A stretch of 35,237 nucleotides of DNA, taken from positions 1-35,237 of the forward strand of contig JADFCW010000029.1 of assembly GCA_017161705.1 (NCBI GenBank), read 5' to 3'. Origin of the DNA: Candidatus Sumerlaeota bacterium. Its GTDB lineage: Bacteria; Sumerlaeota; Sumerlaeia; JADFCW01. The notes under the pieces are model-generated. The model was not told the DNA's origin, made no database searches, and worked only from the letters and a program-made list of their open reading frames with translations. Each line of letters starts with the position of its first letter. Within the stretch, counting starts at the first letter, position 1. Of this stretch, positions 1 through 9,566 are shown piece by piece. The position numbers and the translations under genes were made by a program.

Positions 1-2
1 GC

Positions 3-95
3 AGGGCCGCAGCGTCCGCGCTGACCCCATTGATCGCCGCGCCTTTTGTTCTTCTGGCCGGTCTTCTGGTGGTCAACGGTTTCCTAGTTTTATAG
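3..95 (+). CDS. C-terminal end of a membrane protein (partial)
   Basis: The window opens inside a reading frame that ends at a TAG at 93-95. The 30 visible residues are almost all hydrophobic (for example LIAAPFVLLAGLLVVNGF) and look like the last transmembrane helix of a polytopic protein with almost no cytoplasmic tail. The rest of the gene lies to the left, so the family cannot be named. The other two forward frames do not give a comparable protein-like sequence here. A chance open frame is possible because the stretch is short. Confidence 0.5.
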   Translation, partial: RAAASALTPLIAAPFVLLAGLLVVNGFLVL

Positions 96-138
96 CCCAA
101 GGGGGGCTCAGGGAAAAAAGACACGTGAGTTTTTTTTC
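94..138 (+). terminator. Possible intrinsic terminator after the membrane protein
   Basis: Just after the stop codon, AGCCC (94-98) can pair with GGGCT (104-108). Further on, CTCA (107-110) can pair with TGAG (126-129), which is followed directly by eight T (130-137). The T-run after a small hairpin suits an intrinsic terminator between this gene and the J-protein gene, but the 4-bp stem next to the T-run is weak. Confidence 0.35.
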
Positions 139-187
139 TTGAGCACAGAAACCCTTTTGCCAAATCTACGCACTGGCAGGTTGGCTT

Positions 188-1132
188 ATGGCGCCCAAGT
201 ATTGCGACTATTACAAGGTGCTGGGCGTGGCGCGCGACGCCACCGCCGAGGACATTCATGAGGCCTTTCGCCGTCTGGCGCGCAAATACCATCCCGATGT
301 CAATCCAGACAAAAAAGCGGAAGAGAAATTCAAGACGATCAGCGAAGCCTACGAGGTGCTGAGCGATCCGACCAAGCGTGCGCGATTCGATTCGCTCGGC
401 CGGCAGTGGCGGCCGGGCCAGGAGTTTGTTCCGCCCGAAGGTTACGGCGCCGGCGAGCCGGCCAGACGGCGCGGCAAATTCAGCGACTTTTTCTACTCGC
501 TGTTCGGGGGCGGTTTTGCGCCCAACTTTGCCGGCATGGAAACCGGTCCGCCGCCGACCCCACCGCCCGCCGCTCCCCTACGCGGCGCCGATATCGAGAC
601 CGAGATTTCGATCACGCTCGAACAGGCCTACCAGGGCGCGCGAACGACCGTCGCCGTCCGAGCCGGCGGAACGGGGAATCTTGCCGGCATGGTCCGAAAA
701 TATGACGTCAAGATTCCCGCGGGCATCCGCGACGGCGCGCGCATTCGCCTGGCCGGACAGGGCCGTCCCGCCGATAAGAAAGGGCTTCCACCCGGCGACC
801 TGTTCATTCGCGTCCGCATTGCCCCGCATCCCGTGTTTCGGCTTCGCGGCGACGACATCGAAAGCGACTTAGCGATTGCGCCATGGGAAGCGGCGCTGGG
901 CGGGAAAATCTCCGTTCCGACGCTCGACGGGGCGGTCGAAATGTCGCTCCCGCCGGGCAGCCAGTCGGGCCGCCGGATGCGGCTTCGCGGCAAAGGGATG
1001 CCGAAAAGTGACGGCCCGCGCGGCGATCACTATGTGGTTTTGAAAATCGTCGTGCCCGAATCGCTCACCGACCGCGAGCGGGAGCTGTTCGAGCAGCTGG
1101 CCCGCGAATCGGCGTTTCAACCGAGAAAGTGA
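188..1132 (+). CDS. cbpA: DnaJ/Hsp40 co-chaperone, class B (CbpA-type)
   Basis: This is a J-domain co-chaperone that stimulates the DnaK ATPase in the cytoplasm and delivers substrates to it. The J-domain fills residues 1-70 and carries the HPD tripeptide at 35-37 (YHPDVNPDKKAEEKF). A Gly/Phe/Pro-rich linker follows (about 75-130), then the two C-terminal beta domains. The four CxxCxGxG zinc repeats of true DnaJ are absent, so this is a class B protein like CbpA, and the 314-residue length agrees. The ATG at 188 puts the J-domain at the N-terminus as expected. No dnaK or grpE is nearby. The prepilin gene follows within 20 bp, which may be chance packing, not shared function. Confidence 0.93.
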   Translation: MAPKYCDYYKVLGVARDATAEDIHEAFRRLARKYHPDVNPDKKAEEKFKTISEAYEVLSDPTKRARFDSLGRQWRPGQEFVPPEGYGAGEPARRRGKFSDFFYSLFGGGFAPNFAGMETGPPPTPPPAAPLRGADIETEISITLEQAYQGARTTVAVRAGGTGNLAGMVRKYDVKIPAGIRDGARIRLAGQGRPADKKGLPPGDLFIRVRIAPHPVFRLRGDDIESDLAIAPWEAALGGKISVPTLDGAVEMSLPPGSQSGRRMRLRGKGMPKSDGPRGDHYVVLKIVVPESLTDRERELFEQLARESAFQPRK

Positions 1133-1151
1133 ATTGAAAGAGCGTTGCAAA

Positions 1152-1748
1152 ATGTCCGAACGCGCTTTCACTTTGATCGAACTTCTGATTGTCGTGGCAA
1201 TCATCGCCATCCTTGCGGCCATTGCCATACCCAATTTCCTCGAGGCGCAAGTGCGGTCGAAGGTTTCGCGCGCCAAAACCGATATCCGAAGTCTCGCCAA
1301 CGCCCTCGAAGCCTATCACGCCGACTGGAACGCCTATCCGCCGGCTATGGGCAATGCGATGTATTTCAAACTCAAAGTCCTCTCCTCGCCGATCGCCTAC
1401 GTGAGCAACGGCTACGTCAGCGATCCGTTTCCGGCGGGCGATCCGTGGTCTGTGCTGAACTATCGAAAGTGCCTGAGCTATCTGGGCCGTACGCCGACCG
1501 CGACGTGCATTCGCGACACCGATCCCGTCGAGTGGTGGATGGTGTCGAGCAACGGTCCCGACGGGCGCTACACCAACGCTGCCGGCGACGGCCCGTCGTC
1601 TGCGCTCAATGCCAGCCACATCCCGCGCATTCTCGAATTTCGATACGATCCGACCAACGGCACTGTCAGCGGCGGCAATATCATCCGGCCGGGCGGCAAT
1701 CCGGTCGGCGCAGGCGCGGCAGCCGCTTTTGCGCTGTTTGCCGAATAG
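1152..1748 (+). CDS. Type IV prepilin / T2SS GspG-like pseudopilin
   Basis: The protein is a 198-residue class III signal-peptide protein. The short leader MSERA is followed by FTLIELLIVVAIIAILAAIA, a textbook prepilin peptidase site with Glu5 of the mature protein and one long hydrophobic helix. Alanine replaces the usual glycine at -1. The helix continues into NFLEAQVRSKVSRAK, then a globular domain with SNGPDG, resembling the GspG glycine-aspartate loop. The tail carries DPTNGTVSGGN (codons from 1647), a motif shared with the two prepilins at the right end of the window. I chose the ATG at 1152 because the TTG at 1134 would lengthen the leader without a better ribosome site. No secretion ATPase or pilus platform gene is present, so the partner machine is elsewhere. 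Confidence 0.9.
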   Translation: MSERAFTLIELLIVVAIIAILAAIAIPNFLEAQVRSKVSRAKTDIRSLANALEAYHADWNAYPPAMGNAMYFKLKVLSSPIAYVSNGYVSDPFPAGDPWSVLNYRKCLSYLGRTPTATCIRDTDPVEWWMVSSNGPDGRYTNAAGDGPSSALNASHIPRILEFRYDPTNGTVSGGNIIRPGGNPVGAGAAAAFALFAE

Positions 1749-1874
1749 AGGCAGGGAAGCGAAAGAACCGGAATGAACAGGATATGGTTTCCAGCTTTCT
1801 CACTGCTTGCAGTTCAGCCATTAGCGGGCCATCTTCCGCGCCAAACGGCAACCTGCAGGTTATACGAAAATCAG

Positions 1875-1899
1875 CACACTAAAGTGTGAACTACAAACG
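1875..1899 (-). repeat. Dispersed short repeat (GTAGTT + palindrome family)
   Basis: Read on the minus strand this is CGTTTGTAGTT followed by CACACTTTAGTGTG, a perfect 6-bp palindrome around a TT loop. The same design (GTAGTT then CAAACTtnAGTTTG) occurs three times in tandem at 28871-28948, and its palindromic core recurs at 17090-17107. It sits directly upstream of the ribosome site of the FAD oxidoreductase gene. The preceding stretch (1761-1785) also looks like low-complexity intergenic repeat text. Confidence 0.6.
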
Positions 1900-1914
1900 A
1901 TAAGGGGTGACGTG

Positions 1915-3312
1915 ATGATCAGTCGAAGGAACTTTTTGCAATCAGGCACAACGGTACTGGCAGCCGGGAGCGTGGGGTTGGCATCCCATGCGGGAGAACC
2001 CACAAGCGCAACGCAGCGGGGGCAAAAAATCTACGTGGAACCGGAACGCGCCGTTCCGATTGTCGAGGAAAGCGATGTCGTGGTTTGCGGAGCAGGTCCG
2101 GCGGGCGTCGCTGCGGCTATTTCGGCCGCCCGCGCCGGCGCCCGCACACGTCTGCTCGAAGTCAATGGCTGCCTCGGCGGCATTTGGACAGCCGGTCTGC
2201 TGTGCTGGGTGCTCGACACGGCCAACAAGCCCGGCCTGATTCAGGAAATCGCCCGCGCATTGGACCAGCGCGGCGCCCGGAGCAGTCGCGGCCGGCCGGA
2301 CTGGGCCTACGATCCCGAAGTGATGAAGCTGCTGCTCGAAGAGATGTGCACCGCCGCGGGCGTAAAGGTTCAGTTGCACACGCGGGTGGCGGCTGCTGCG
2401 TGCGAGGGCGACCGACTGTCGCTGGTTCTGACCGAGTCGAAGTCGGGCCGCCAGGCATGGGCCGGGAAAGTCTTTGTGGACGCCACAGGCGACGGCGACC
2501 TGGCCGCACTCGCCGGCTGCGGTTTTGACTACGGCCGCCCGGGCAGCGGCGAGACCCAGCCGCTGAGCCTGATCGCGGTTCTCACGGGAATTGTCGAAAG
2601 CGACATCGAGCCTTTTATCGGCGGCGGGCCCAAACGTGCAGAAACCAAAGACAACCTGCTCGCGGAAATGAAACGGGCGGGCGTCGTGCCGTCTTACACC
2701 AAGCCCACGCTTTTCCGGATCTATCCCAATTTGTTTGCGCTCATGGCCAACCATGAATACCGCGTATGCGCTTACGACGCGGCGCAGATTACCGAGGCGA
2801 CACTGCGAGCGAGAGCCGAAGTCCACCGGCTGGTCGCCGCCCTGCGCACCCTCGGCGGCGCATGGAGCGGCCTTCGGATTGTGGCCACGGCCGAGCATAT
2901 CGGCGTCCGTGAAGGTCGCCGCATCCACGGCCTATACACTGTCTCGACCGACGACCTTGTGAACGGCGTCGAGCACGACGACGCCGTCTGCCGTGTGCGT
3001 TTCCCCATCGATGTCCACTCGACCAATCCGGACAAGGACAAGGGAATCATGAACGAAGGCAAGCGCGCCAAGCCCTACGACGTGCCGTTTCGCGCTCTGA
3101 TCGCGCGCGATGTCAAGGGCCTCCTGCTGGCGGGTCGGTGCATCAGCGGCGATTTCCTCGCCCATTCCAGCTATCGCGTTACGGGCAATGCGGTGCCGAT
3201 GGGCGAGGCGGCAGGAGTGGCCGCCGCCTTGTCCGCGCGGGCGGGAAAACTGCCGCAAGAAATTTCCTGGGAGGAAATTCGCGCGGGCCTGGAAAAAATC
3301 AGAACGGCCTGA
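1915..3312 (+). CDS. Tat-exported FAD-dependent oxidoreductase
   Basis: The protein has 465 residues and starts with a twin-arginine signal (SRRNFLQSG followed by a hydrophobic stretch), so it is probably folded with its cofactor and exported. After the signal comes a Rossmann dinucleotide fold, DVVVCGAGPAGVAAA, with GxGxxG at 59-64, then GCLGGIWTAG. This is the pattern of the FAD_oxidored family (PF12831), which is common in polysaccharide-degrading bacteria and has poorly known substrates. A C-terminal FAD-contact region (LLLAGRCISGDFLAH) is also visible. The ATG at 1915 lies 7 nt after AAGGGG; the GTG at 1912 is the alternative. It stands alone between the prepilin and a convergent gene, so context does not give a substrate. 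Confidence 0.85.
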   Translation: MISRRNFLQSGTTVLAAGSVGLASHAGEPTSATQRGQKIYVEPERAVPIVEESDVVVCGAGPAGVAAAISAARAGARTRLLEVNGCLGGIWTAGLLCWVLDTANKPGLIQEIARALDQRGARSSRGRPDWAYDPEVMKLLLEEMCTAAGVKVQLHTRVAAAACEGDRLSLVLTESKSGRQAWAGKVFVDATGDGDLAALAGCGFDYGRPGSGETQPLSLIAVLTGIVESDIEPFIGGGPKRAETKDNLLAEMKRAGVVPSYTKPTLFRIYPNLFALMANHEYRVCAYDAAQITEATLRARAEVHRLVAALRTLGGAWSGLRIVATAEHIGVREGRRIHGLYTVSTDDLVNGVEHDDAVCRVRFPIDVHSTNPDKDKGIMNEGKRAKPYDVPFRALIARDVKGLLLAGRCISGDFLAHSSYRVTGNAVPMGEAAGVAAALSARAGKLPQEISWEEIRAGLEKIRTA

Positions 3313-3364
3313 ATTGCATTCGCGCGGTTTCCGACTGGGCATGAGCGGCAAGACGGCGCTGCTT

Positions 3365-3397
3365 TGCATTTTCCTCCCGCCAAGGCAAAGGAATGCA
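3365..3397. terminator. Possible bidirectional hairpin between convergent genes
   Basis: TGCATTttCCT (3365-3375) can pair with AGGAATGCA (3389-3397), leaving a 2-nt bulge. The hairpin lies in the 107-bp gap between the convergent ends of the FAD oxidoreductase gene and the small membrane protein gene, where a terminator would be expected. T-tracts are short, so the call is tentative. Confidence 0.3.
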
Positions 3398-3419
3398 GGG
3401 GAAGGTTTTACACAGGTTT

Positions 3420-3827
3420 CTATCCGCCGGAAACCGGTGCGCGAGCGGGAGCGCCGTTTTCCTGGTCCAGCGACTCCAGCCATACCGGTCCGCCCAGCAG
3501 GCCCGGCTCGCGACGCTCTTCCGAGACGCCAATGAGCGAAAGATACAACGGGCCTGACCAGTTGGGATATAGCTCGGTCATCGTCTGGCCGACAATACGC
3601 ATGGCTTCGGTGTGATTGGATGCGGCCACCAGCGCCTCGCGCAGGTAATATTGCCCGTGTGCCGTTTGCGGGTCCTGATAGGCGCGATAGACATAGAGCG
3701 GCGGACGGGCGCAGGCTGCAAACCAAACCACGGAAAGGAAGACAGAGGCCCCGGCCCAATACCAGCGCCGTTGGCATCGCCGTGTTGGGAAAGGTCCAAG
3801 GACTCGCGAAGGCGATTCGTGGATCAT
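3420..3827 (-). CDS. Small single-pass membrane protein, unknown function
   Basis: I do not recognise this 135-residue protein. A basic N-terminus (PTRRCQRRWYW) is followed by one hydrophobic segment (AGASVFLSVVWFAACA, about residues 30-45). The soluble remainder contains helical-looking sequence (YYLREALVAASNHTEAMRI) and a Pro/Gly-rich end. The composition looks protein-like, unlike the opposite-strand frames in the same stretch. The frame stays open upstream to 3986, so an earlier start is possible, but 3827 is the nearest ATG before the membrane segment; no good ribosome site is visible. It is isolated, convergent with the FAD oxidoreductase gene and divergent from the ThuA gene. Confidence 0.5.
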   Translation of the reverse strand: MIHESPSRVLGPFPTRRCQRRWYWAGASVFLSVVWFAACARPPLYVYRAYQDPQTAHGQYYLREALVAASNHTEAMRIVGQTMTELYPNWSGPLYLSLIGVSEERREPGLLGGPVWLESLDQENGAPARAPVSGG

Positions 3828-4148
3828 TTGCGTTGGAGAGCGAAAAATCCAGCCTGCAATTCTATCGCGGTCAGACAACAATGGCAGTATTGCGCCGCCC
3901 TGGCATTGTCGAGAGAAAAGCGCACCTGATAATGCGGAAAGGGTTCGAGAAGGGCGTGCAAGATAGGTCGCCAGGCTGCACCGCAATATCTATCACAAAA
4001 TTCTTGCGTTGCTCTCCTTTTTCTCCATCACTGGATACAGGCGCTGGATTTATCCGTGTGTAAAAAAACAGACCGATGGGACGATTGGCTGGGTTTTGGT
4101 CTAGCGTCTGTCCTGGATTGACCGTAGAGGCAGAAAGGAGGCCATTGC
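3828..4148. other. Intergenic region between divergent genes
   Basis: About 320 bases separate the probable start of the small membrane protein from the ThuA gene. Apart from the strong ribosome site AAAGGAGG at 4134-4141, which serves the ThuA gene, I see no convincing promoter pair, repeat or RNA gene. Part of it may code if the minus-strand gene starts upstream of 3827. Confidence 0.4.
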
Positions 4149-5135
4149 TTGAGTCTCCGCCAGTATCCGAAACCGGCGGCGCTCGCGCTGAGGTTTTGTT
4201 TCGTTTTCGCCGCAGCCGAACTGGGTGTGGCAGGTGGGCCGGCAAGTCCGCGCACGCCGCAGGCCGCAGATGAGAGAGCGCTGTCGCCTGAAGACCGCGC
4301 ACGAATCGAGCAGGCCATTCCTCCGGCGGCGCTGGTGCCGCCCAAGAAGGCCCGCCGGCTTCTTCTCTTTGACCTGAACGTCGGCTATCCGGGCCACCGT
4401 TCGATCGCGCATGCCAACTACGCCTTTGCGCGCATGGGCGAGAAGACCGGCGCCTTCCGCGCTGAAGCGAGCCGCGATCCGGCGGTCTTTCGACCTGAAT
4501 CGCTCAAACAGTTCGACGCCGTTGTGTTCAACAACGTGGTAGGGAATCCGTTCAGCGACCCAGCGCTGCGCAAGAGCCTTCAGGAGTTTGTGCGCGAGGG
4601 CGGCGGCCTGCTGGGCATTCACGGCACCACGTTCGCGTTTACCCTCTGGCCGGGCGCGAAAGAGGACTGGCCGGAGTTCGGCACGATACTGGGCGCGCGC
4701 GGCGGCTCGCACCGTCAAAGCGACGAACACGTTTGGATCAAACTCGACGATCCCGGTCATCCGCTCAATGCCCCCTTTGGCGGCAAAGGCTTTGAATATC
4801 GCGACGAGTTTTTCCGCGTCCATGAGCCGTATTCGCGCGAAAAACTTCGCGTGCTTCTGAGCATTGACACGGAGAAGACCGATCTGAATCAGGGCAGGCA
4901 ATTTGGCAACACGGTGCGCGCGGACAACGACTACGCGCTGGCGTGGGTCAAAAGCTACGGGCAAGGCCGCGTGTTCTATTGTACCATTGGCCACAATCCC
5001 TATGTTTTCTGGGATCCTGTGATGCTGAAGTTTTATCTCGGCGCGATCCAATTTGTCCTGGGCGATCTGGAGGCCTCGATGACACCGAGCAGTCCGTCGT
5101 TTCAAATGGAGAAAACACCGACGGCGCGAAAGTAG
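4149..5135 (+). CDS. ThuA-like domain protein, probably exported
   Basis: The 328-residue protein carries a ThuA-like (PF06283) class I glutamine amidotransferase-like fold from about residue 70 to 305. Visible elements are LLLFDLNVGYPGHRSI, the strand/turn GGGLLGIHGTTFAF, SDEHVWIKLDDPGHPLN and the late GRVFYCTIGHNPYVFWDP. ThuA proteins are linked to trehalose and other disaccharide use, probably at 3-keto-sugar steps, and often occur beside DUF1080 proteins. A basic, then hydrophobic N-terminus may be a signal peptide. The start is a TTG at 4149, chosen because AAAGGAGG lies exactly 7 nt upstream and no ATG fits. The HEAT-repeat gene follows by 56 bp with its own strong ribosome site, so the two are likely one operon. 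Confidence 0.85.
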   Translation: MSLRQYPKPAALALRFCFVFAAAELGVAGGPASPRTPQAADERALSPEDRARIEQAIPPAALVPPKKARRLLLFDLNVGYPGHRSIAHANYAFARMGEKTGAFRAEASRDPAVFRPESLKQFDAVVFNNVVGNPFSDPALRKSLQEFVREGGGLLGIHGTTFAFTLWPGAKEDWPEFGTILGARGGSHRQSDEHVWIKLDDPGHPLNAPFGGKGFEYRDEFFRVHEPYSREKLRVLLSIDTEKTDLNQGRQFGNTVRADNDYALAWVKSYGQGRVFYCTIGHNPYVFWDPVMLKFYLGAIQFVLGDLEASMTPSSPSFQMEKTPTARK

Positions 5136-5191
5136 CCCTTGCATTTCGGGCGAGGCGTCCATTTCCTTCTTTGCGCCAATGGAGGAATTTC

Positions 5192-5959
5192 ATGCCAAAA
5201 GCCAGCAAAGTCGAACCTAAAGCCGATGTTGGGCCGGTTCCGCCCGTGAAATCGCACGTGGACAAAGCCGCACTCGACGCGGCTTTCGAGGCTCTGAGGT
5301 CTTTTGACTACGGCTCGGCGCGCGCCGCGCTCCTGCCCATTGACGACGCCGCGGCACTGGCAGCTGCCGACCCGATAGCGCGAAAAGAACTCGAAAGCCG
5401 ACTTGCCACGGCGCTCGGCGGCAATCTATCCAAAGCCGCCAAAGGCTTTCTCTGCCGGATACTGGCAAGGATCGGCTCGGCCGATTGCGTTCCGGCGCTT
5501 GCGGCCCTGCTGGCGGATGCAGACGTGGGAGTGCTGGCACGGGCGGCTCTCGAGCGTATTCCCGATTCGGCAGCCGGGAAAGCCTTGCGCGACAGTGTGC
5601 CCGCGCTGCAAGGCATCCGCAAAGTCGGCGTGATTCAGTCGCTGGGCGCGCGGCGCGATAGTGAAAGCACGCCGGCTCTAGCGGCATTGCTTCGCGATGC
5701 GGATGCGCAGATTGCCGGCGCAGCCGCCGCAGCTCTCGGCGAAATCGGCACGCCCGAATCCGCCGCCGCATTGAGGGCATTTCTACCCTGTGCGCCGCAG
5801 GCTCTCCACGCCACTGCTGCTGATGCCGCATTGGTTTGTGCCGACCGACTGATCGAAGCCAACCGCCGCAGCGAAGCGCGTGCGCTCCTGGAAGCAGCGG
5901 TCCAATGCGCGCTTCCCAAGCACATTGCCGCGGCCGTTCAACGCCGCCTCGCGGGATGA
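5192..5959 (+). CDS. HEAT-repeat protein
   Basis: The 255-residue protein consists of repeated helical pairs rich in alanine and leucine. Clear repeat units are ADCVPALAALLADADVGVLA, then ESTPALAALLRDADAQIAGA and AAAALGEIGTPESAAALRAF. They match the HEAT/PBS-lyase repeat pattern of a protein-binding superhelix. I see no catalytic motif and no signal peptide. The ATG at 5192 lies 6 nt after GGAGG (5181-5185), so the longer frame opening at 4943 is rejected. It directly follows the ThuA gene, and ThuA-domain and HEAT-repeat proteins are often neighbours in Planctomycetes-like genomes (from memory), so it may scaffold that enzyme; this is inference. Confidence 0.82.
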   Translation: MPKASKVEPKADVGPVPPVKSHVDKAALDAAFEALRSFDYGSARAALLPIDDAAALAAADPIARKELESRLATALGGNLSKAAKGFLCRILARIGSADCVPALAALLADADVGVLARAALERIPDSAAGKALRDSVPALQGIRKVGVIQSLGARRDSESTPALAALLRDADAQIAGAAAAALGEIGTPESAAALRAFLPCAPQALHATAADAALVCADRLIEANRRSEARALLEAAVQCALPKHIAAAVQRRLAG

Positions 5960-5978
5960 TCGGCGAAACCTTTTTGCG

Positions 5979-7688
5979 TTATTGGACAAATTGTGCGGCG
6001 AAGTGGCGCGGCGTCAGCGGCTCGCCCGTTGCGCGGCGGATCATTTCGTTCCATGGATACCGCGCGCCAAGGGAGAACACCTCGCGAATAAAGTATTCGC
6101 CTACCGCCTTTTCGCCGACATAGCCGACGCCGGCATCGCTTTCGCGCCCCAGCACATTGCGGACAATATACTGATGCCACTGCGACGCCAGCAACTCGCC
6201 CAGCATGTAGTTGTGGTAGTAGCAGGGGGCGACCGTAAAGTGCAGCTTCGAGGCCCAATCGGGTTGCGCCGGCCCGCCGGGACGCCTTACCATCTGATAG
6301 TGTTCGACCAGGTCCCACCATAGCGTGTCGAGGTCTTGCTCCGGGTTGGCATAGAGTTGTTTTTCGAAGTGAAACATAACCAGAGTCCAGCGGGCGAAGA
6401 TTAGTTGCTGGAATTGGAGGTATCGCTGGCCGACGGCTTCCAACTCGCGGCGCTCGGCGTCGGTCAGTCCCAGCATTTGCTGCATCCAGAAGGGGTTGCG
6501 GCTGAGGCGGCCGAAAAACATGGCAACAGCCTCGGTGCAGAACGCATGGGCGGCGTCGCGCACGAGGAATGGCGCACTTCGGTCGTGATACTTGCTGTAG
6601 ACGGCGTGGCCCAGCTCGTGGAGCAGAGTTTCCATCCACTGTTCGTTGTTCTGAAGGTTGCAGAGGATTCGGACATCGCCCTCGCGGTCAATGTCGGTGC
6701 TGAAAGCGTGCTGATCTTTGCCGGGCTTTTCGTACAGGTCACTGCGGGCGAGGATGTCGTCCACCGGCAGGCCGATGCCGGCGAAAAACCTCTGGGCCAG
6801 CTGTTTGACGTCCGCGCGGCGGTAGTATTCGTCGAGATTTCGGTCGAGAACCAGCGGGACGCGCTGGAAGAACAGATCGTGATAATGCCACGGCATCAGG
6901 TCGGAGGGGGAAAGGCCATAGTGCCGCGCGAGAATGGCGTCCAGTTCCGCTTTGATGCGGGCGAACGGGGCGGCGGTGAGGCGGTCGAGTTCAGCGAAGA
7001 TACGCTCGAGTTCGGCCGGGTCCTGCTCGTTGGCAGTCAGACTGAGAGTGCGAAAGTTGTCAAAGCCGAGGGGGCGCGCGGCGCGATTGCGAAGCCGGAT
7101 CAGCTCGAGCATGTCGTCGCGGATAAGGCGGGCGACGTGCTTGCCGGCCCGCCAGGCCTGCTCGCGCCTGTGCGAGTCCTTTTCTGTCGTCAGAATTTTG
7201 TTAATATCGTTGAGCGTGACAGTGGTGCCCTCGATGACCCCGCGATAGGTGTGAAAGCGTTGTGTGATACGGGTGTTGAGCTCCACGATCTGTTTTAACA
7301 GGTCAGGCTCGATCTGGTTGGGCAGATAAGAGAAGTATAACAGGTCGAGTTGGCGGGCCAGGAGCGGGTCGGCGATTTGGCCGGATTCCCTCATCTTTTT
7401 CAGCAGGGCATATTCGTCCCGGTTCGTATAGACAAGCCGGACGGCCAGTTCGCACTGTTTCATGTTCTCGTAGTCAGCGTCGCGGCCGCTGACCGCCGCT
7501 TGCCAGTGGGCGAGGGCCGCAGCTTTCATCAGCGGGCGGACCTTTGCCACATGTTCGGTGATGAACTGTTCCAATTGTCTCTCCTCGGAAGTGGAATGAT
7601 GAATCGGCGGCGCCGGAAGACCCGAGCAGCCGGCGAGAAGGGCGACCAGGCAAATCGAGCGCCACTGCGCCGCGATGATTGTTTTCAT
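5979..7688 (-). CDS. Lipoprotein zinc metallopeptidase (M2/M3-like gluzincin)
   Basis: This 569-residue protein has a lipoprotein signal (CLVALLAGCSG, lipobox Cys21), so it is likely anchored in a membrane facing the periplasm. The zinc site HELGH is at 357-361 in ETLLHELGHAVYSKYHDR. A downstream FCTEAVAMFFG supplies a glutamate ligand near 386, as in M2 (ACE-like) and M3 (oligopeptidase) families. The mostly helical sequence and the length suit these peptidases, which trim short peptides in a closed channel. I cannot separate M2 from M3 by eye. The POT peptide transporter gene lies 246 bp upstream on the same strand, so a peptide-scavenging pair is plausible. Its 3' end is convergent with the HEAT-repeat gene, 19 bp away. 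Confidence 0.88.
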   Translation of the reverse strand: MKTIIAAQWRSICLVALLAGCSGLPAPPIHHSTSEERQLEQFITEHVAKVRPLMKAAALAHWQAAVSGRDADYENMKQCELAVRLVYTNRDEYALLKKMRESGQIADPLLARQLDLLYFSYLPNQIEPDLLKQIVELNTRITQRFHTYRGVIEGTTVTLNDINKILTTEKDSHRREQAWRAGKHVARLIRDDMLELIRLRNRAARPLGFDNFRTLSLTANEQDPAELERIFAELDRLTAAPFARIKAELDAILARHYGLSPSDLMPWHYHDLFFQRVPLVLDRNLDEYYRRADVKQLAQRFFAGIGLPVDDILARSDLYEKPGKDQHAFSTDIDREGDVRILCNLQNNEQWMETLLHELGHAVYSKYHDRSAPFLVRDAAHAFCTEAVAMFFGRLSRNPFWMQQMLGLTDAERRELEAVGQRYLQFQQLIFARWTLVMFHFEKQLYANPEQDLDTLWWDLVEHYQMVRRPGGPAQPDWASKLHFTVAPCYYHNYMLGELLASQWHQYIVRNVLGRESDAGVGYVGEKAVGEYFIREVFSLGARYPWNEMIRRATGEPLTPRHFAAQFVQ

Positions 7689-7934
7689 GTGTCCGCGTCC
7701 TTGCCGAATGTGTCAGACATTGCAAGATTTGACCGCAAAAGCATGAGCGACAAGAGCCGCAATATTTATCCGACAAAAAGCAGCGGGTTCCCGAATAAGT
7801 GCTCCAGAGTTTTTATCTGCTGATTCATTGAACGTTTTTCAACTTTCCGGCCGTGTTCCCAAATCCAGAATTCAGCATCGCGCGTAGATCCTGTCAAAAG
7901 AGTTTTCTCCCTCAGCCGCCGCAAGCCCCCGCTT

Positions 7935-9503
<1,569 letters not shown>

Positions 9504-9566
9504 AGACCTTTCTCGCGGGGGCAGTTTGCTTTTGGGCCGTGATGGGCGTGGCTTTTTTGCGCGACC

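Noticed and set aside
2932-3777. Minus-strand open frame of 281 codons over the FAD oxidoreductase end
   Set aside because: It crosses a well-supported gene and competes with the more protein-like frame at 3420-3827, which has a membrane segment.
4101-5162. Minus-strand open frame of 353 codons
   Set aside because: It is antisense to the ThuA gene, which has a strong ribosome site and family motifs.
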